Assembly: GCF_010183535.1 (NCBI RefSeq) | Contig: NC_071332.1 | Location: 18,848,001 to 18,912,000 of the forward strand | Direction: 5' to 3' | Origin: Caenorhabditis remanei | Taxonomy: Eukaryota > Nematoda > Chromadorea > Rhabditida > Rhabditidae | DNA: 64,000 nt | Shown here: positions 22,062 to 32,506 of the stretch, piece by piece | Layout of the letters: each line of letters opens with the position of its first letter | Numbering within the stretch: position 1 is the first letter of the stretch | The notes under the pieces: model-generated | What the model was told of the DNA's origin: nothing | The model's database searches: none | The model's input: only the letters and a program-made list of their open reading frames with translations | Position numbers and translations under genes: made by a program

Positions 22062-23664
22062 ATGAAAATTCTGTCTTCATTTAACACTTTTATTTTGCTG
22101 CTTCTTGTCATTCCGGTGACAGTTTCATTGTTGACTTCCGGTCTCGGATTTGGTTATATTGAAAAGGAAGATGACTCTCGCGAAACCTGCGAAGTCATAG
22201 ATATCACTATGGAATTTGGGGATGCTCATGTCTTTCTTGAAAACCTCCAAAAAAAATGCGCAGCACGTGGAAGAATCAATCGGACGTCGGCACCTATCAA
22301 AACCCGAAAAGGCCGAGCCGTAATTCTTGCGGTTGGTGGTGTCGTTGCAGGAGCAACAGCATTAACTATTGTCGTTTTTGATCACTTGAGAAACGAAGAG
22401 CGCTTTAACTCAATTAAAAAGCAGGAGGAGATCCATAAGAATATTACTCAACTGATCAACAACAAGTCTCATTTAACCCAAGAGTGAGTTTTAAACTAAA
22501 TCATTCAGTGATTGTTATTATAAAAATTGCAGCTTAATGATGGAGATGGAAGGTCAAATCAACAACAACACTTATGAGCACGTAGTCAACACGATTTTTG
22601 GAACAGGAGACATTGAAGTGGTGACTTCGTTTTTCAAAGTGAATTTGAGTGTAAGTTAGCCATATTTTAACTTAAATAAGAGTGCAATTTTCAAATAGGA
22701 AATCCTCCACAACATGGGATTCGATGACAGGATGGGACTTGATGCCGCACAAAAGCTTAGCCACAAGCTTGTCTGTGGCCACACGTCCCGGCACTATCAG
22801 TTACAGATTTGTGGCACAGAAAACCCGACCAGACGTTTTGGAGAAGTGAAATTAGTAAGTTCTAAGAAGAGGGAAACTTTCGGTGTAATTAATTTATTCT
22901 AGGTCGCTCCACCTGGAAACTACGGAAACAAAGGAACAATGTACTCATACTACAAAGTTCCAAAATTCGTAGTTTTCACTGATGGAGGTCCGGTGTCGGC
23001 TATCAGTTGCCAGCCGTTTGGAAATTATTACAATTGCATCGAGTCAAAGGGAAATTGTGGATACAACACATACAAGAGATGTCCAGTCAAGCGAGTTCAC
23101 ACTCCAAATAGTGTGTACGCTACGGAGTTGGGCGATGCGACAGTGGTGGCCAGCGCTGTTGATGTACGTTTGATATTTCCTGATTTTCTGATAATTTCAA
23201 AAATTGAAACATTACAGCACTATTCGGTGTATGAAAATGGATCCGACATCGCATTCACGGACCACAAGTTCCCGGCGTCGGGGCAACTTTTGATTCGCGC
23301 TCCACACACTACAAAGATTCGGATTGGTAATATTACAATTCAAGGACGGCACGATTTCATGGAATTGAAAGAAGTCCATGTATCTGAACAAATCCCTCAA
23401 CTGGATCATGCCAAACTTGAAGAGTGGATGAACGATGATGATGCTATTGACAAGGCTTTCTCAGATTTAGAGAAGGAACGGATGCATGCCAATGTCGAGT
23501 TCGAGTGGGGATTGGACTCAATACTCCATTGGTTCAAATCCAGGGTGGCTGAATTCATCTCGGCACTCAAGATATGTGCAGCCGGCGCAATTGTAATATT
23601 TATTATTTATTGTCTCCGCTGCTGCTACAGATGCAGCAAAAAGGCAACACTTTTACCAAATTGA
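22062..23664 (+). CDS. Class-I-like viral entry glycoprotein (Helitron cargo), intact
   Basis: Five exons (22062-22483, 22533-22650, 22699-22854, 22903-23163, 23218-23664) give 467 residues in one frame. Features: hydrophobic signal peptide at residues 1-25; basic site TRKGR at 81-85; a Gly/Ala/Val-rich hydrophobic stretch at 86-106 resembling an internal fusion peptide; a polar, heptad-like helical stretch at about 107-150; several N-x-S/T sites; a Cys-rich middle; a TM helix at about 438-452; a short Cys-rich basic tail. This order resembles class I fusion glycoproteins (baculovirus F, errantivirus and retroviral Env). I cannot place it in a named family. It lies inside the Helitron, divergent from the replicase. 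AATAAA is at 23803-23808. A cellular adhesion protein is the alternative. Confidence 0.65.
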
Positions 23665-23941
23665 AATGTTCTCTTTATTACTGGTTTGTCGTTTTGTCTT
23701 CTTAAAATTTTTTCAAATCTTATATTCATATTTTGAACTGAAACTTTGTTGTATCTTCTAATTCCCTTCCCATCTTTTATTGTACCACATTTATTCTTCT
23801 TTAATAAACTAAAATACTACTGAATTATTTTACTCACTGATCTACCGAAGGCTGTATAAAAGCTCAAAGTCCCGACATTATATGTAAACAGACTACGGTC
23901 TTTGAACTGTCTTGAAAACAAAAAGCAAAAATTTCTGCTTT

Positions 23942-24007
23942 TCAACAGGATTTGAACCCAGTACTCTAACATCTGCACTCTGAAATTTTTGTACTGAGCC
24001 ACACACT
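23942..24007 (-). repeat. tRNA-like element 1, copy C
   Basis: Exact copy of 2405-2470, with box A- and box B-like motifs. Confidence 0.5.
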
Positions 24008-24251
24008 CGCTGGTGTGTAGTCACCCAGATGGCGGTCAAGTAGGGGGAAGAGGCAAGCTTGTTTCGACTCGAGCAGTCGCCTCCTTTCGAAAATGAATTC
24101 TTGTTCCACGACCATTTTGAAGCAAGTTATAAGCATTTTTCTATTTTATGTGACCCAAGCAAACAGAATTTCATTAGCTTTCGAATGGTAGTAAGATGAA
24201 GGTTCTACGACAATTTTGAGCCGAGTTAGAAAAAAACAAAAAAAATTAGAC

Positions 24252-24315
24252 CAGCCAGAAACTCGAACCAAAAACCTCCCAAGCGACGCACCGCAACACT
24301 GCCACTGAGCCACAC
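24252..24315 (-). repeat. tRNA-like element 2, copy C
   Basis: Exact copy of 2715-2778. Confidence 0.5.
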
Positions 24316-25358
24316 ACACGCTGGTGTGTTGCCACCCAGATGGTGTTTAAGTGGTGGGAAGACGCACGCTTGCTTCGACTCGACCAGTTGTCTCCTTTCA
24401 GAAACGTTCTTCAAAGTTTGGGACCCTATAACTCGGGTCAAAATCAATATTTTTTAAATCTGTTTTTTTCTCCCCCTAGATAAATTTCTTGGCTAACACA
24501 TATCACAAAACCGTATTAGCCGGACAAAAGACACTCCAGAGCTAAGCGATATAAGCGAAAAACACGTTTTCTCCACAGCTCAGCTCCCACTGAACCGTTT
24601 TGGCTGAAACTTGATTTTCCATTAGATAATTCCGATTTGACCAACATATCCAAAAATCAAAACAACTTTAGTACAAAAATTTTTCAGGACAGCCAAAACA
24701 GTCCGGTTGAGGCCGACTACAGCAAGGCGTTTTTTTCTGGTTTTCTGCAGTCCACCGGCCGTACCGGGCGGGGGGTGATTCAAATCAGGAATTTGACGTT
24801 AAAAAATGATTTCTCGTCGAACAATACGTCTAGTAACCAAGTTATATGAAAAAATATCAGGTAGAACTCGAGATAATCGAGGTGAAGCAAAAAAACCGAA
24901 AAATCAAAAAACCGAAAATTCTCTCAAAATAAAAAGTTGCCTCCATTCTATCGATTATAACTCGTTTAGAAGTATGGAATCTCAAAAAGGGGGTTCTTAA
25001 TAAAAAAATTGGCCTAAAATTCCCTATCGATTAAAAAAATAAAATCAAAATTTCATCGAGAATCGGAAAAGTTATTAATGGTGCAAAAGTGGGACAAAAA
25101 AATCGACATTTTTAGTCGTTTTTTTCGCCGAATTTTGAGCATTACTCTGCTCTTTTTGAATCCAGAAACATGGAATTTGACAGAAAGCAAGAAAAAGTTA
25201 TTAGCTAAGAAGCTAAAAAAAAATTATCAAAAAACATAAAGTTTGAACAAAGTTACACTGGCCAAACTGAAAAACAAAATTATCTACACGCGCTTAAGCC
25301 CCGCCCACTTTTTTTGGCCCAGCCATACCTACTACCCATTGGGAAAGAAGGTGGTGGA

Positions 25359-27093
25359 CTAGCGTCCCCCGCCTCCCGGCGGGCTCCGCAAGACGGGGCT
25401 TCGCCCCGTGCACGGTTCATGGCAAGTTTTAAATTCAAAATATTGAATTGCCTTTTAAAATTAAATTTTACTGGAAATAGTACAGAACACTGCGTTTATA
25501 TCATCTGGAAACTGTTAGAGTGGTCAACGTTTAAATTATTTTTTCAAATAATTTACATTCTTTGAACAATCGTTGAAGTTTTTTTTTTCAAATATTCAAA
25601 AAAGTTCAAAAAAAGATTCACAATTTATATCTCAACAGCAATAATAACAATAAAAAAACTTTTTTTTTTAATTTTTCAAATTCGAAGTTTTGAATTTGAA
25701 AAAATCAAAAATCTTTGTCGAAATCTCAGTAGTATTGAACAGAACTGTTTGGATTATTCCCGATCCAAAAAAGCAACAAAACGATTATAAACAGGAACTT
25801 CCCATTGACTTAATTCCCTAAACTTCACGTTCTAAAGTTGTAAAAACCATTGCTGAAAGATTTGTTCTATTCGAAAATCACTTCAATCCAAAAAGTAAAA
25901 TAATTCTAAAAAAGTTTAATAATAAATTTTTAAAAAGTCACTCATGAGAAGATTCGAACCATCACCTCACAGATTCTCACCCCCGCCCACTGCCACTGCG
26001 CCACCGACGCACAGAAAAACTCGGTCATTGAGGGAATAGAAAAAAGGGGAGCTCCTCGCAGCAGTACAATGACACATACAATGACAAAATTGTCAGTGTA
26101 TTCGAAAAAATGTCAGTGGAGATTCAGGTTTCTCCACAGAATCGTCCGATATCAATATTTTTTGATCGGACTTTTTGGTTCCATTAGATCTCCAAAAGTT
26201 TAGATCGGTGTCAAAAATTCAGAGCGATTCAGTGAATCCTGTTCACAGGACAGCGTATAGAAAAAATCCCCACATGACCGAAAAACCACGAAAATCACAA
26301 AATCCGGTTTTTTGAAAGATTTTTCAACTAAAAGTATCTTGAATTTTACATGGTTCGATAGAGTTTTTTTTTCTACACATTTCTTTTTTTTCGGATCCTG
26401 AAATTTCTCAAATCCGGGCGAGTTACAGCCGGTGAAAGTTTTGGGCGGAAAAAGGGGGATCGATCGATAATTGTTCATTTTTCGACTGTTTTTTGAGTAT
26501 AACTCGATTGCATCACTTCCAATTTAAAATCTGCTTTTTTAGTCACCTCCCCCATGCCAAGTTTCATAACTGTACCAAATTTCAAAGCTCTCGGTTCAAT
26601 ACAACCCGAGATATCGAGAGGAAAGTAAAAAATTCGGGAAAAAAAGTTGTCCCCCTTCTTTTATGGTCATAAATCATAATTTTCCAGATTTCCAAATAAT
26701 TTTTACATGTCTCGATAGCCAGATGTTTAGAGATCTCAAGTCCGAAAAATCCCCCGGAAATGTTCAAAACTGGCGCCGTACGAAGCAGGAAACGGTGAAA
26801 ATAGTGAAATTCTCAAGCCATTTTTTTGAGCGAAAAAAGTTGCTCTCACTTTTGTGCTCATAACTCTCTCCCAAGTGCTCCAAACCCACCCCCTGTTGGT
26901 CGCCACCGGCGCCCCAAGTTTTTGTATCACCTCAAAAAAGAATTTTTTGGAAAAGTTGAGAGCAAAGAGAGTTATTAAAAGAAATAAAAGCGGTCAAAAT
27001 TGTGGACATTTCTGTCGACATTTTTTTTACCACAAGCTCCGCCCACTCCAAATCGGCACGCTCATACTTACGCGATTTAAGAAGAGGGGCCGA
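25359..27093 (-). mobile_element. 1,735-bp Helitron module (copy D, leading part of the unit)
   Basis: Begins on the minus strand TCGGCCCCTC at 27093, next to host sequence, and ends CTAG at 25359 next to the main segment. Identical to 9378-11112. Non-coding apart from a tRNA-like element at 25945-26012. Confidence 0.85.
25945..26012 (-). repeat. tRNA-like element 3, module copy D
   Basis: Exact copy of 4408-4475. Confidence 0.5.
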
Positions 27094-27239
27094 CGAGAGT
27101 TAGATGTGCAGGTAGTCTCCCTATACATGCTTTTCTTCCCAGCAGGCACTTCAGCCGCGTCGCGGTCGAGCGTTGCGGTCTCCACACCACCAGACATTGA
27201 TTCTTCCTCTCACTTCTATCCTCTTTCTTCCCTACCAAG

Positions 27240-28289
27240 ATGACGACTCCGTTCCCTCTCTTACGTCTTCCAAGACTTGCATTGATTCCAGTTTTTGAGC
27301 ACATGAAGCCGATTGAAATGTAAGTTTCCCTCTTTTTTTTTGTTCTATCCCTCATATTCAATCGTTTCAGAATTGCGTTCTCTCTTCTCTCCAATAAAGC
27401 AGAAAACCTGGTAAAAATGTTATGCAAAATAACTGCCGGTTCTATCGATGTGGTTGTTAGGAGTCGTTATCCTCGTATCACAATTAATTTAGGAGATGGC
27501 ACATTAGTGGAGCTCAGTTTGTACACGGAGAGAGGGCCAGATGTGGGCAACAAGATGATTCAAAACAAAACGATTTCATGTGAAAAGGGGTCTCTCACTG
27601 TCGCGAAATTGGTTGAGCGAATTGCTAGCGTTACTAGTTGTGAATCGCTTGAATATGTGGAACTCAGGGGACCTCTACAACTAGAAGTGTGCAATACTCT
27701 CACTCAACTGACAGAACTCGGGACATTAGCCGTCATGGACGACTGTTCGGATAGTTTCGCAAAGAAAGCTTTTGAAATTGTCTCAACAGTTGCCACGGAG
27801 ATTACATTGTACCGAATTCCGTTCGAGACCAGACATGAATTTCAGAATTTCTTGAAGAGCAATTTGAACTCTTTGTATTTTTACAGTTGTTTCTCGAAGT
27901 TCACTCTTGATGACCTTCTAGTCACAAACGCACTCAAACTGAAATTGAGACAAGTCAAGTTGAGTGCCAGAGTTATCAGCCAATTTCTTACAAATTGGTT
28001 TCACAGCAAATGCGACTCTCGACTAGAACATCTAACATTGCGCATATCTGATGTTTTCAATGAAACGAGAATTCCGGAAGTACTGAACGCTGTTCCATTT
28101 CCAAGAAACCGAGAGAGAACGTTCCGTTATTCAAAAAAGCTAGACACTTTATCAGAATCGTTTCGTGGAGGATATGATATCAAAAGAACAGATGGGAAGA
28201 AAGCCACAATTGTATTTGGAGCCTTTTACGGAGGGACGTTGTTTGATTTTTACGTTTGGCCGTGTTACTCTGTTTTTCGCTTTGTATAA
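27240..28289 (+). CDS. fbxb-type F-box/FBA_2 protein with C-terminal extension
   Basis: Exons 27240-27319 and 27371-28289, 332 residues. It has the F-box FPLLRLPRLALIPVF and the same FBA_2 domain as its neighbours. The usual end FYVWP followed by TGA reads FYVWPCYSVFRFV here, because the stop codon became TGT; the protein gains eight residues. The Helitron sits 146 bp upstream of the ATG and separates it from the left half of its conserved upstream block (9236-9377), so expression may be changed. Most of exon 2 is very close to the dead copy at 6596. Predicted SCF substrate adaptor, substrate unknown. Confidence 0.85.
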
Positions 28290-28439
28290 AATGTAATGAT
28301 TGATGCGAATATTTATCCCTTTCTTATGTCCTCCAAAGTTTTGTTATTTTGATCAAATAAAGTAATTTTTATCTTGATGACTCTGGCAAATGCTCAAACC
28401 ACTTTAAGAAACTTTTTTTAGACAGATGATAGCAAACCT

Positions 28440-28737
28440 AGGGCTTTAATCATGCATCAAGCACGTTAAATTGGTTTTTTGAATCTTCGGAAACGGGAGC
28501 GTTCTAGAGAGGTTTGGAAAATTATCGCGCGCATAACTATCGCGCATTCTCGAGTCTGCAAACATACGAATTTCACCTTCTCACGACGAGAGTTAGATGT
28601 GCAGGTGCTCTCCCTAACGATGTTTGTTTTCCCAGAGGGCACTTCACTCGCGTCGCGGTCGTGCGTTGTGGTCTACCCCCGACACCACCAGACATTGATT
28701 CTTCCTCTCACTTCTATCCTCTTTCCTCCCTACCAAG
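28440..28737 (+). promoter_or_regulatory. Conserved upstream block of fbxb gene 4 (uninterrupted reference)
   Basis: Contains the intact CTCACGACGAGAGTTAG at 28575-28591, the site interrupted by the Helitron in gene 3. Confidence 0.5.
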
Positions 28738-29765
28738 ATGACAGTTCCGTTCCCTCTCTTACGTCTTCCAAGGCTTGCATTGATTCCAGTTTTCCAAGAA
28801 ATGGAGCCAATTGATGTGTAAGTTTTCCTTTCGTTATGTCCCTCATATTCAATGATTTCAGAATTGCCGTCTCTCTACTTTCCAAAAAGGTCTATAATGT
28901 GTCAAAAATCTTTCGCAAGTTGTCTGTCCGTTGCGTGAATATGATAGTAGACAACAATCACCTTTGTATCACAGTTGACTTGAGAAATGGAAAATCAGAG
29001 ACCTTCTATTTCTACAAGGATAGAGTTGCGGATTTGGACGATTTAATGATTCGATACAGATGGTTTACTCACGAAAACACCGGATTATCAGCATCTCAAT
29101 GGTTGGAGCGGGTTATAGATGTGACGAATTTTGAATCGCTTGAAGAACTGTATCTCTGCGGATCTCCACAACTGGAAGTGTGCGATGCTCTTGCTCGATT
29201 GACAAATCTTCGGAAATTAAGCATCATGTTCGACTGTTCCGATAGTTTTGCAAAGAGAGCTCTGGATATCCTCTCACCAGTTTCTACTAAAATTACACTG
29301 TTCAAAATTCCGTTTGAGAGCAAAGAAGAGTTTCAGAAATTTCTGAAGAGCAATTTAAGTTATTTAAATATTGAGACCAGTACTTTCCCAAATTTCCAGT
29401 TCACTCTTAAAGATCTAATAGTCACAAATGCGCTGAAATTGAATCTTAATAGTGGGAAATTAAATCTCAAAGAAATCAATCAATTCTTCAAAAATTGGAT
29501 GGAAAATAAATGTGATCCAAGGCTGGAGCACTTGATAGTGTCTACATCTGAAAAAGTCAATGCAAGGAATCTTCTGGATGGATTGAATGCTGTTTTTTTC
29601 GCAAGAGACCGAAGAAGGGCGTTCCGTTATTCAAAACAATTGGACTCTTTCTCAGAATCGTTTTCTGGAGGTTATGATATAAGGAGAGCGGATGGGAAGA
29701 AAGCCACAATCACGTATGCAGGCTATTCGGGGCCGACAGTCATCAATTTCTATGTTTGGCCGTGA
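28738..29765 (+). CDS. fbxb-type F-box protein with FBA_2 domain
   Basis: Exons 28738-28817 and 28862-29765, 327 residues, open throughout. It has the F-box at the N-terminus (VPFPLLRLPRLALIPVF) and FBA_2 to the C-terminal FYVWP. More diverged from genes 2 and 3 than they are from each other, and closest to gene 5 (shared YRWFTHENTGL and TYAGYSGPTVINFYVWP). Predicted SKP1-binding substrate adaptor of an SCF ligase. Confidence 0.87.
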
Positions 29766-30277
29766 ATGATTTGTTCTAAATGACATCATTGATTGTTTTT
29801 CCAATTATCTGGTTCTGCTAATCCTACGAAATGAATTTTTCCTTGCAAGAAATCGAGTTGTTACATGAAATCCACAACTGGGAATGGTCCAGGAAAATCC
29901 GACCCGAAAATGCATACACGTCTGTCTGTCTGGTTGTAACTATCACTTTTTTCTCATATTTTTGCAAAGACATGTACAAGAAAAACCGGAACAATTAAAG
30001 GAATACTATTCCACTTTTCCATTCATTTTCATACATATAACAAATTCCCATTCCCATACCATTCGCCAATCAGCGGGTCTTCAGGTACCAATCGCCTACC
30101 ACTCTCCAATCACGCTTTACCTGTATTATTACGATGTGAGTTAGATGTCCAGGTGCTCTCCTTGAGGATGTTTGTCTTCCCAGAGCACACTTTAGCCGCG
30201 TCGCGGCCATGCGATGCGGTCTCCCCCCACCAAACATTGATTCCTCATCTCATTTGCACCCTCTCTCCATTATAGAA
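29766..30277. other. Intergenic stretch between fbxb genes 4 and 5
   Basis: From 30125 on it matches the fbxb upstream block (GAGTTAGATGTCCAGGTGCTC, CGCGTCGCGG). The left part shows nothing I recognise. Confidence 0.5.
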
Positions 30278-31291
30278 ATGACGACTCCCTTCCCTCTCTT
30301 ACGCCTACCTAGGCTTGCATTGATTCCAGTTTTTCAACAAATGGAGCAAATAGATGTGTAAGTTGTTCTATTTTTTTTTGTTCTGTCTCTCATATTCAAT
30401 TGTTACAGAATTTCCGTCTCGTTACTTTCCAAAAAAGCCCATAATGTGTCAAAAATCTTTCGCAAATTATGTTTCAATTCCATGATTCTGCTAGTAGCAA
30501 GAGATTACCTTTGTATCGTTGATTGGAGAGATGAAAAATTAGTGACCCTTTGTTTCGACACGAAGGGGGTTTCGGCCCATATAAAGACTCGATACAGATG
30601 GTTTACTCACGAAAACACGGGATTAACAGCAACACAATGGGTGGAGCGGATTCTTGACGTAACAAATTGTGAATCGATTGATCATTTGGATCTCTGTGGA
30701 GATCCACAGCTAGAAACTTTTGGTCAAGAGACAAAACTCAATTTGAACACCGATTTCGGATGTTCCTATGACTTTGCAAAGAAACCTCTGGAAATCCTCT
30801 CGGCAGTTACCACAGAAGTAAAACTGTACATAATTCCATTTGAGACCAGAGAGGAATTCCAAACTTTTCTGAAGAGCAATTTAAATTATTTGAATATTCA
30901 ATCCAGCACTTTCACGAAATTCAAGTTCACTCTCGATGACGTACTGATCACGAATGCGCTCAAATTAAATCTTAAACACGCAAAATTAACTCTCAAAGAA
31001 CTCAATTTATTCTTCAAAAATTGGATGAGAAAGAAATGTGATTCAAGACTGGAGCACTTGATAGTGTCTGCATATGAAACAGTCAATGCAAGGAATCTTC
31101 TGGGAGGACTGAAGGCTGTTCCTTTTCCAAGAGACCGAGAGAGAAGGTTCATTTACTCTAAACAACTGGACTTTTCATCAAGGTCATTTTCTGGAGGATA
31201 TGATATAAGTAGAGCGGATGGGAAGAAAGCAACAATCACGTATGCAGGCTATTCGGGGCCGACAGTCATCAATTTCTATGTTTGGCCGTGA
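30278..31291 (+). CDS. fbxb-type F-box protein with FBA_2 domain
   Basis: Exons 30278-30357 and 30409-31291, 320 residues. F-box FPLLRLPRLALIPVF; FBA_2 ends FYVWP. About seven residues shorter than gene 4, with differences around residues 50-75 and 110-120 of exon 2. Last member of the array, 245 bp before the left inverted repeat of a long-TIR transposon. Confidence 0.87.
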
Positions 31292-31536
31292 ATTTTTTGT
31301 TCTAAATGACATTGTTGATATCAAATTGTTTTTTATCTTCATATTCTTCGAGCTAATAAATGATTTGTTCTTTACGTAATTCAAGCTATAATCACTGAAA
31401 GGCAATAATTCATCTATTTTTCGGTATTCGAATATCATTTTCTGGGGAAGGCCTCCAGGTGACCGTGGAGTTATTGGACGTGACCGACATCATTGGAAAG
31501 CTGAGAAAACGCTGTTTCCTAATATAACGCATTCTC

Positions 31537-32435
31537 TGTAAGACTCGAGCATGCCCCCAGTGATCGTGGTCCTAGAGCCTGTATGCATGGTAGCGTTTGG
31601 AATTTTTTTTAAAAATGTACTATCGGTCATTAGTAGCCCATATGCAAAAATTTGAGCTCGGGCTCCGGGTTACGGTAGTACTGTAGGTGCTCAAAGAGCA
31701 AAAAAAAATTTTTTTCGTTTTTGTTCGTAGAACGCTGTAATTTTTGGAATAAAATAAGTATCGTTAGTGTAGTTTTTTCTCAAAATTTTAAAACTTGAAA
31801 ATAAGTTTTGACCAAGATATAACAAAATTAGTCCATTTTTTCTGAAATTTTGGGAAAAACTGTAATTTTTATGGAACAAGTAGGCAATACCTTTTTACCA
31901 CACTATGTTTACATGACACAACATCATTTTAGCTTTATTTTAAAAACAAAAATTTTCAAAAAATCCTATACTATTTTCAGAAAAGTTTCGATATCTGGAA
32001 TTGAAAGAAACTTTTTTTGAGATAACTCTTTGATTCTTTCAGAATCAAATTGCCCATCATTTTTGGAGTATTTTTTGTACTGACACTTTATATTCAACTC
32101 TTTAACATCATTGAGAAAAATTCATTTTAAGGTATGAATTTTCTCCTAATTTTCGATTTTTTTGAAAAATTGATTTCGGAAAAATTTATATTGAATACCT
32201 TTTTACCACACTATGTTTATATGATAGAACAACACTTTAACTGTATCTTGAAAATTAAAATTTTCAAAAAATCCTATACTGTTTTCTGAAAAATTTTGAT
32301 ATCTGGAACTGAAAAAATTTTTTTTTGAGATAACTCAAAAATTCTTTCAGAATCAAATTGCCCATCATTTTTTAAGTATTTTTTGTATTGACACTTTATT
32401 TCCAACTCTTCCGCAACATTGAGAAAAAACTATAT
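31537..32435. repeat. Left long terminal inverted repeat with internal direct sub-repeats
   Basis: Inverse of 37325-38185. Inside are about 320-bp direct sub-repeats, each starting near TACCTTTTTACCACACTATG (31889 and 32199). Confidence 0.8.
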
Positions 32436-32506
32436 TAGGAATTATTCAAAGTTATTTAACAGCATTTACTTGCTCTCAAAATAATGTTTCATGAAAGACC
32501 TCAAAA

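Larger units (their letters stand above)
11113..25358 (-). mobile_element. Main coding Helitron segment
   Basis: Bounded by CTAG at 11113 (with one change in the spacer: CTAG for CAAG between the hairpins) and by the start TCCACCACC read on the minus strand at 25358. It contains the replicase gene, the divergent glycoprotein gene and non-coding ends. Both here and in copy A it is followed without a gap by the 1,735-bp module, so the two together behave as one 15,981-bp unit. Confidence 0.8.
23665..25358. other. Non-coding Helitron segment (copy C)
   Basis: Repeats 2128-3821. Holds tRNA-like elements at 23942-24007 and 24252-24315 and a diverged direct duplication. No coding exon seen. Confidence 0.6.
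9378..27093 (-). mobile_element. Composite Helitron insertion (full unit plus partial second turn)
   Basis: Insertion of 17,716 bp between CTCACGA (ends 9377) and CGAGAGTT (27094); the uninterrupted paralogous site is at 28575-28590. There is no target-site duplication, the 3' CTAG is followed by T on the minus strand, and the 5' end starts TC, all as in Helitrons. Three CTAG termini are present (9378, 11113, 25359). The 1,735-bp modules at 9378-11112 and 25359-27093 share a constant offset of 15,981 bp, so the insertion equals one 15,981-bp unit (27093 to 11113) plus the first 1,735 bp of the next. It encodes the macro-Rep/helicase-USP protein and a viral-type glycoprotein. Confidence 0.88.

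Noticed and set aside
29884..30144. Plus-strand open frame between fbxb genes 4 and 5
   Set aside because: No domain pattern, and it overlaps the conserved fbxb upstream block at its end.
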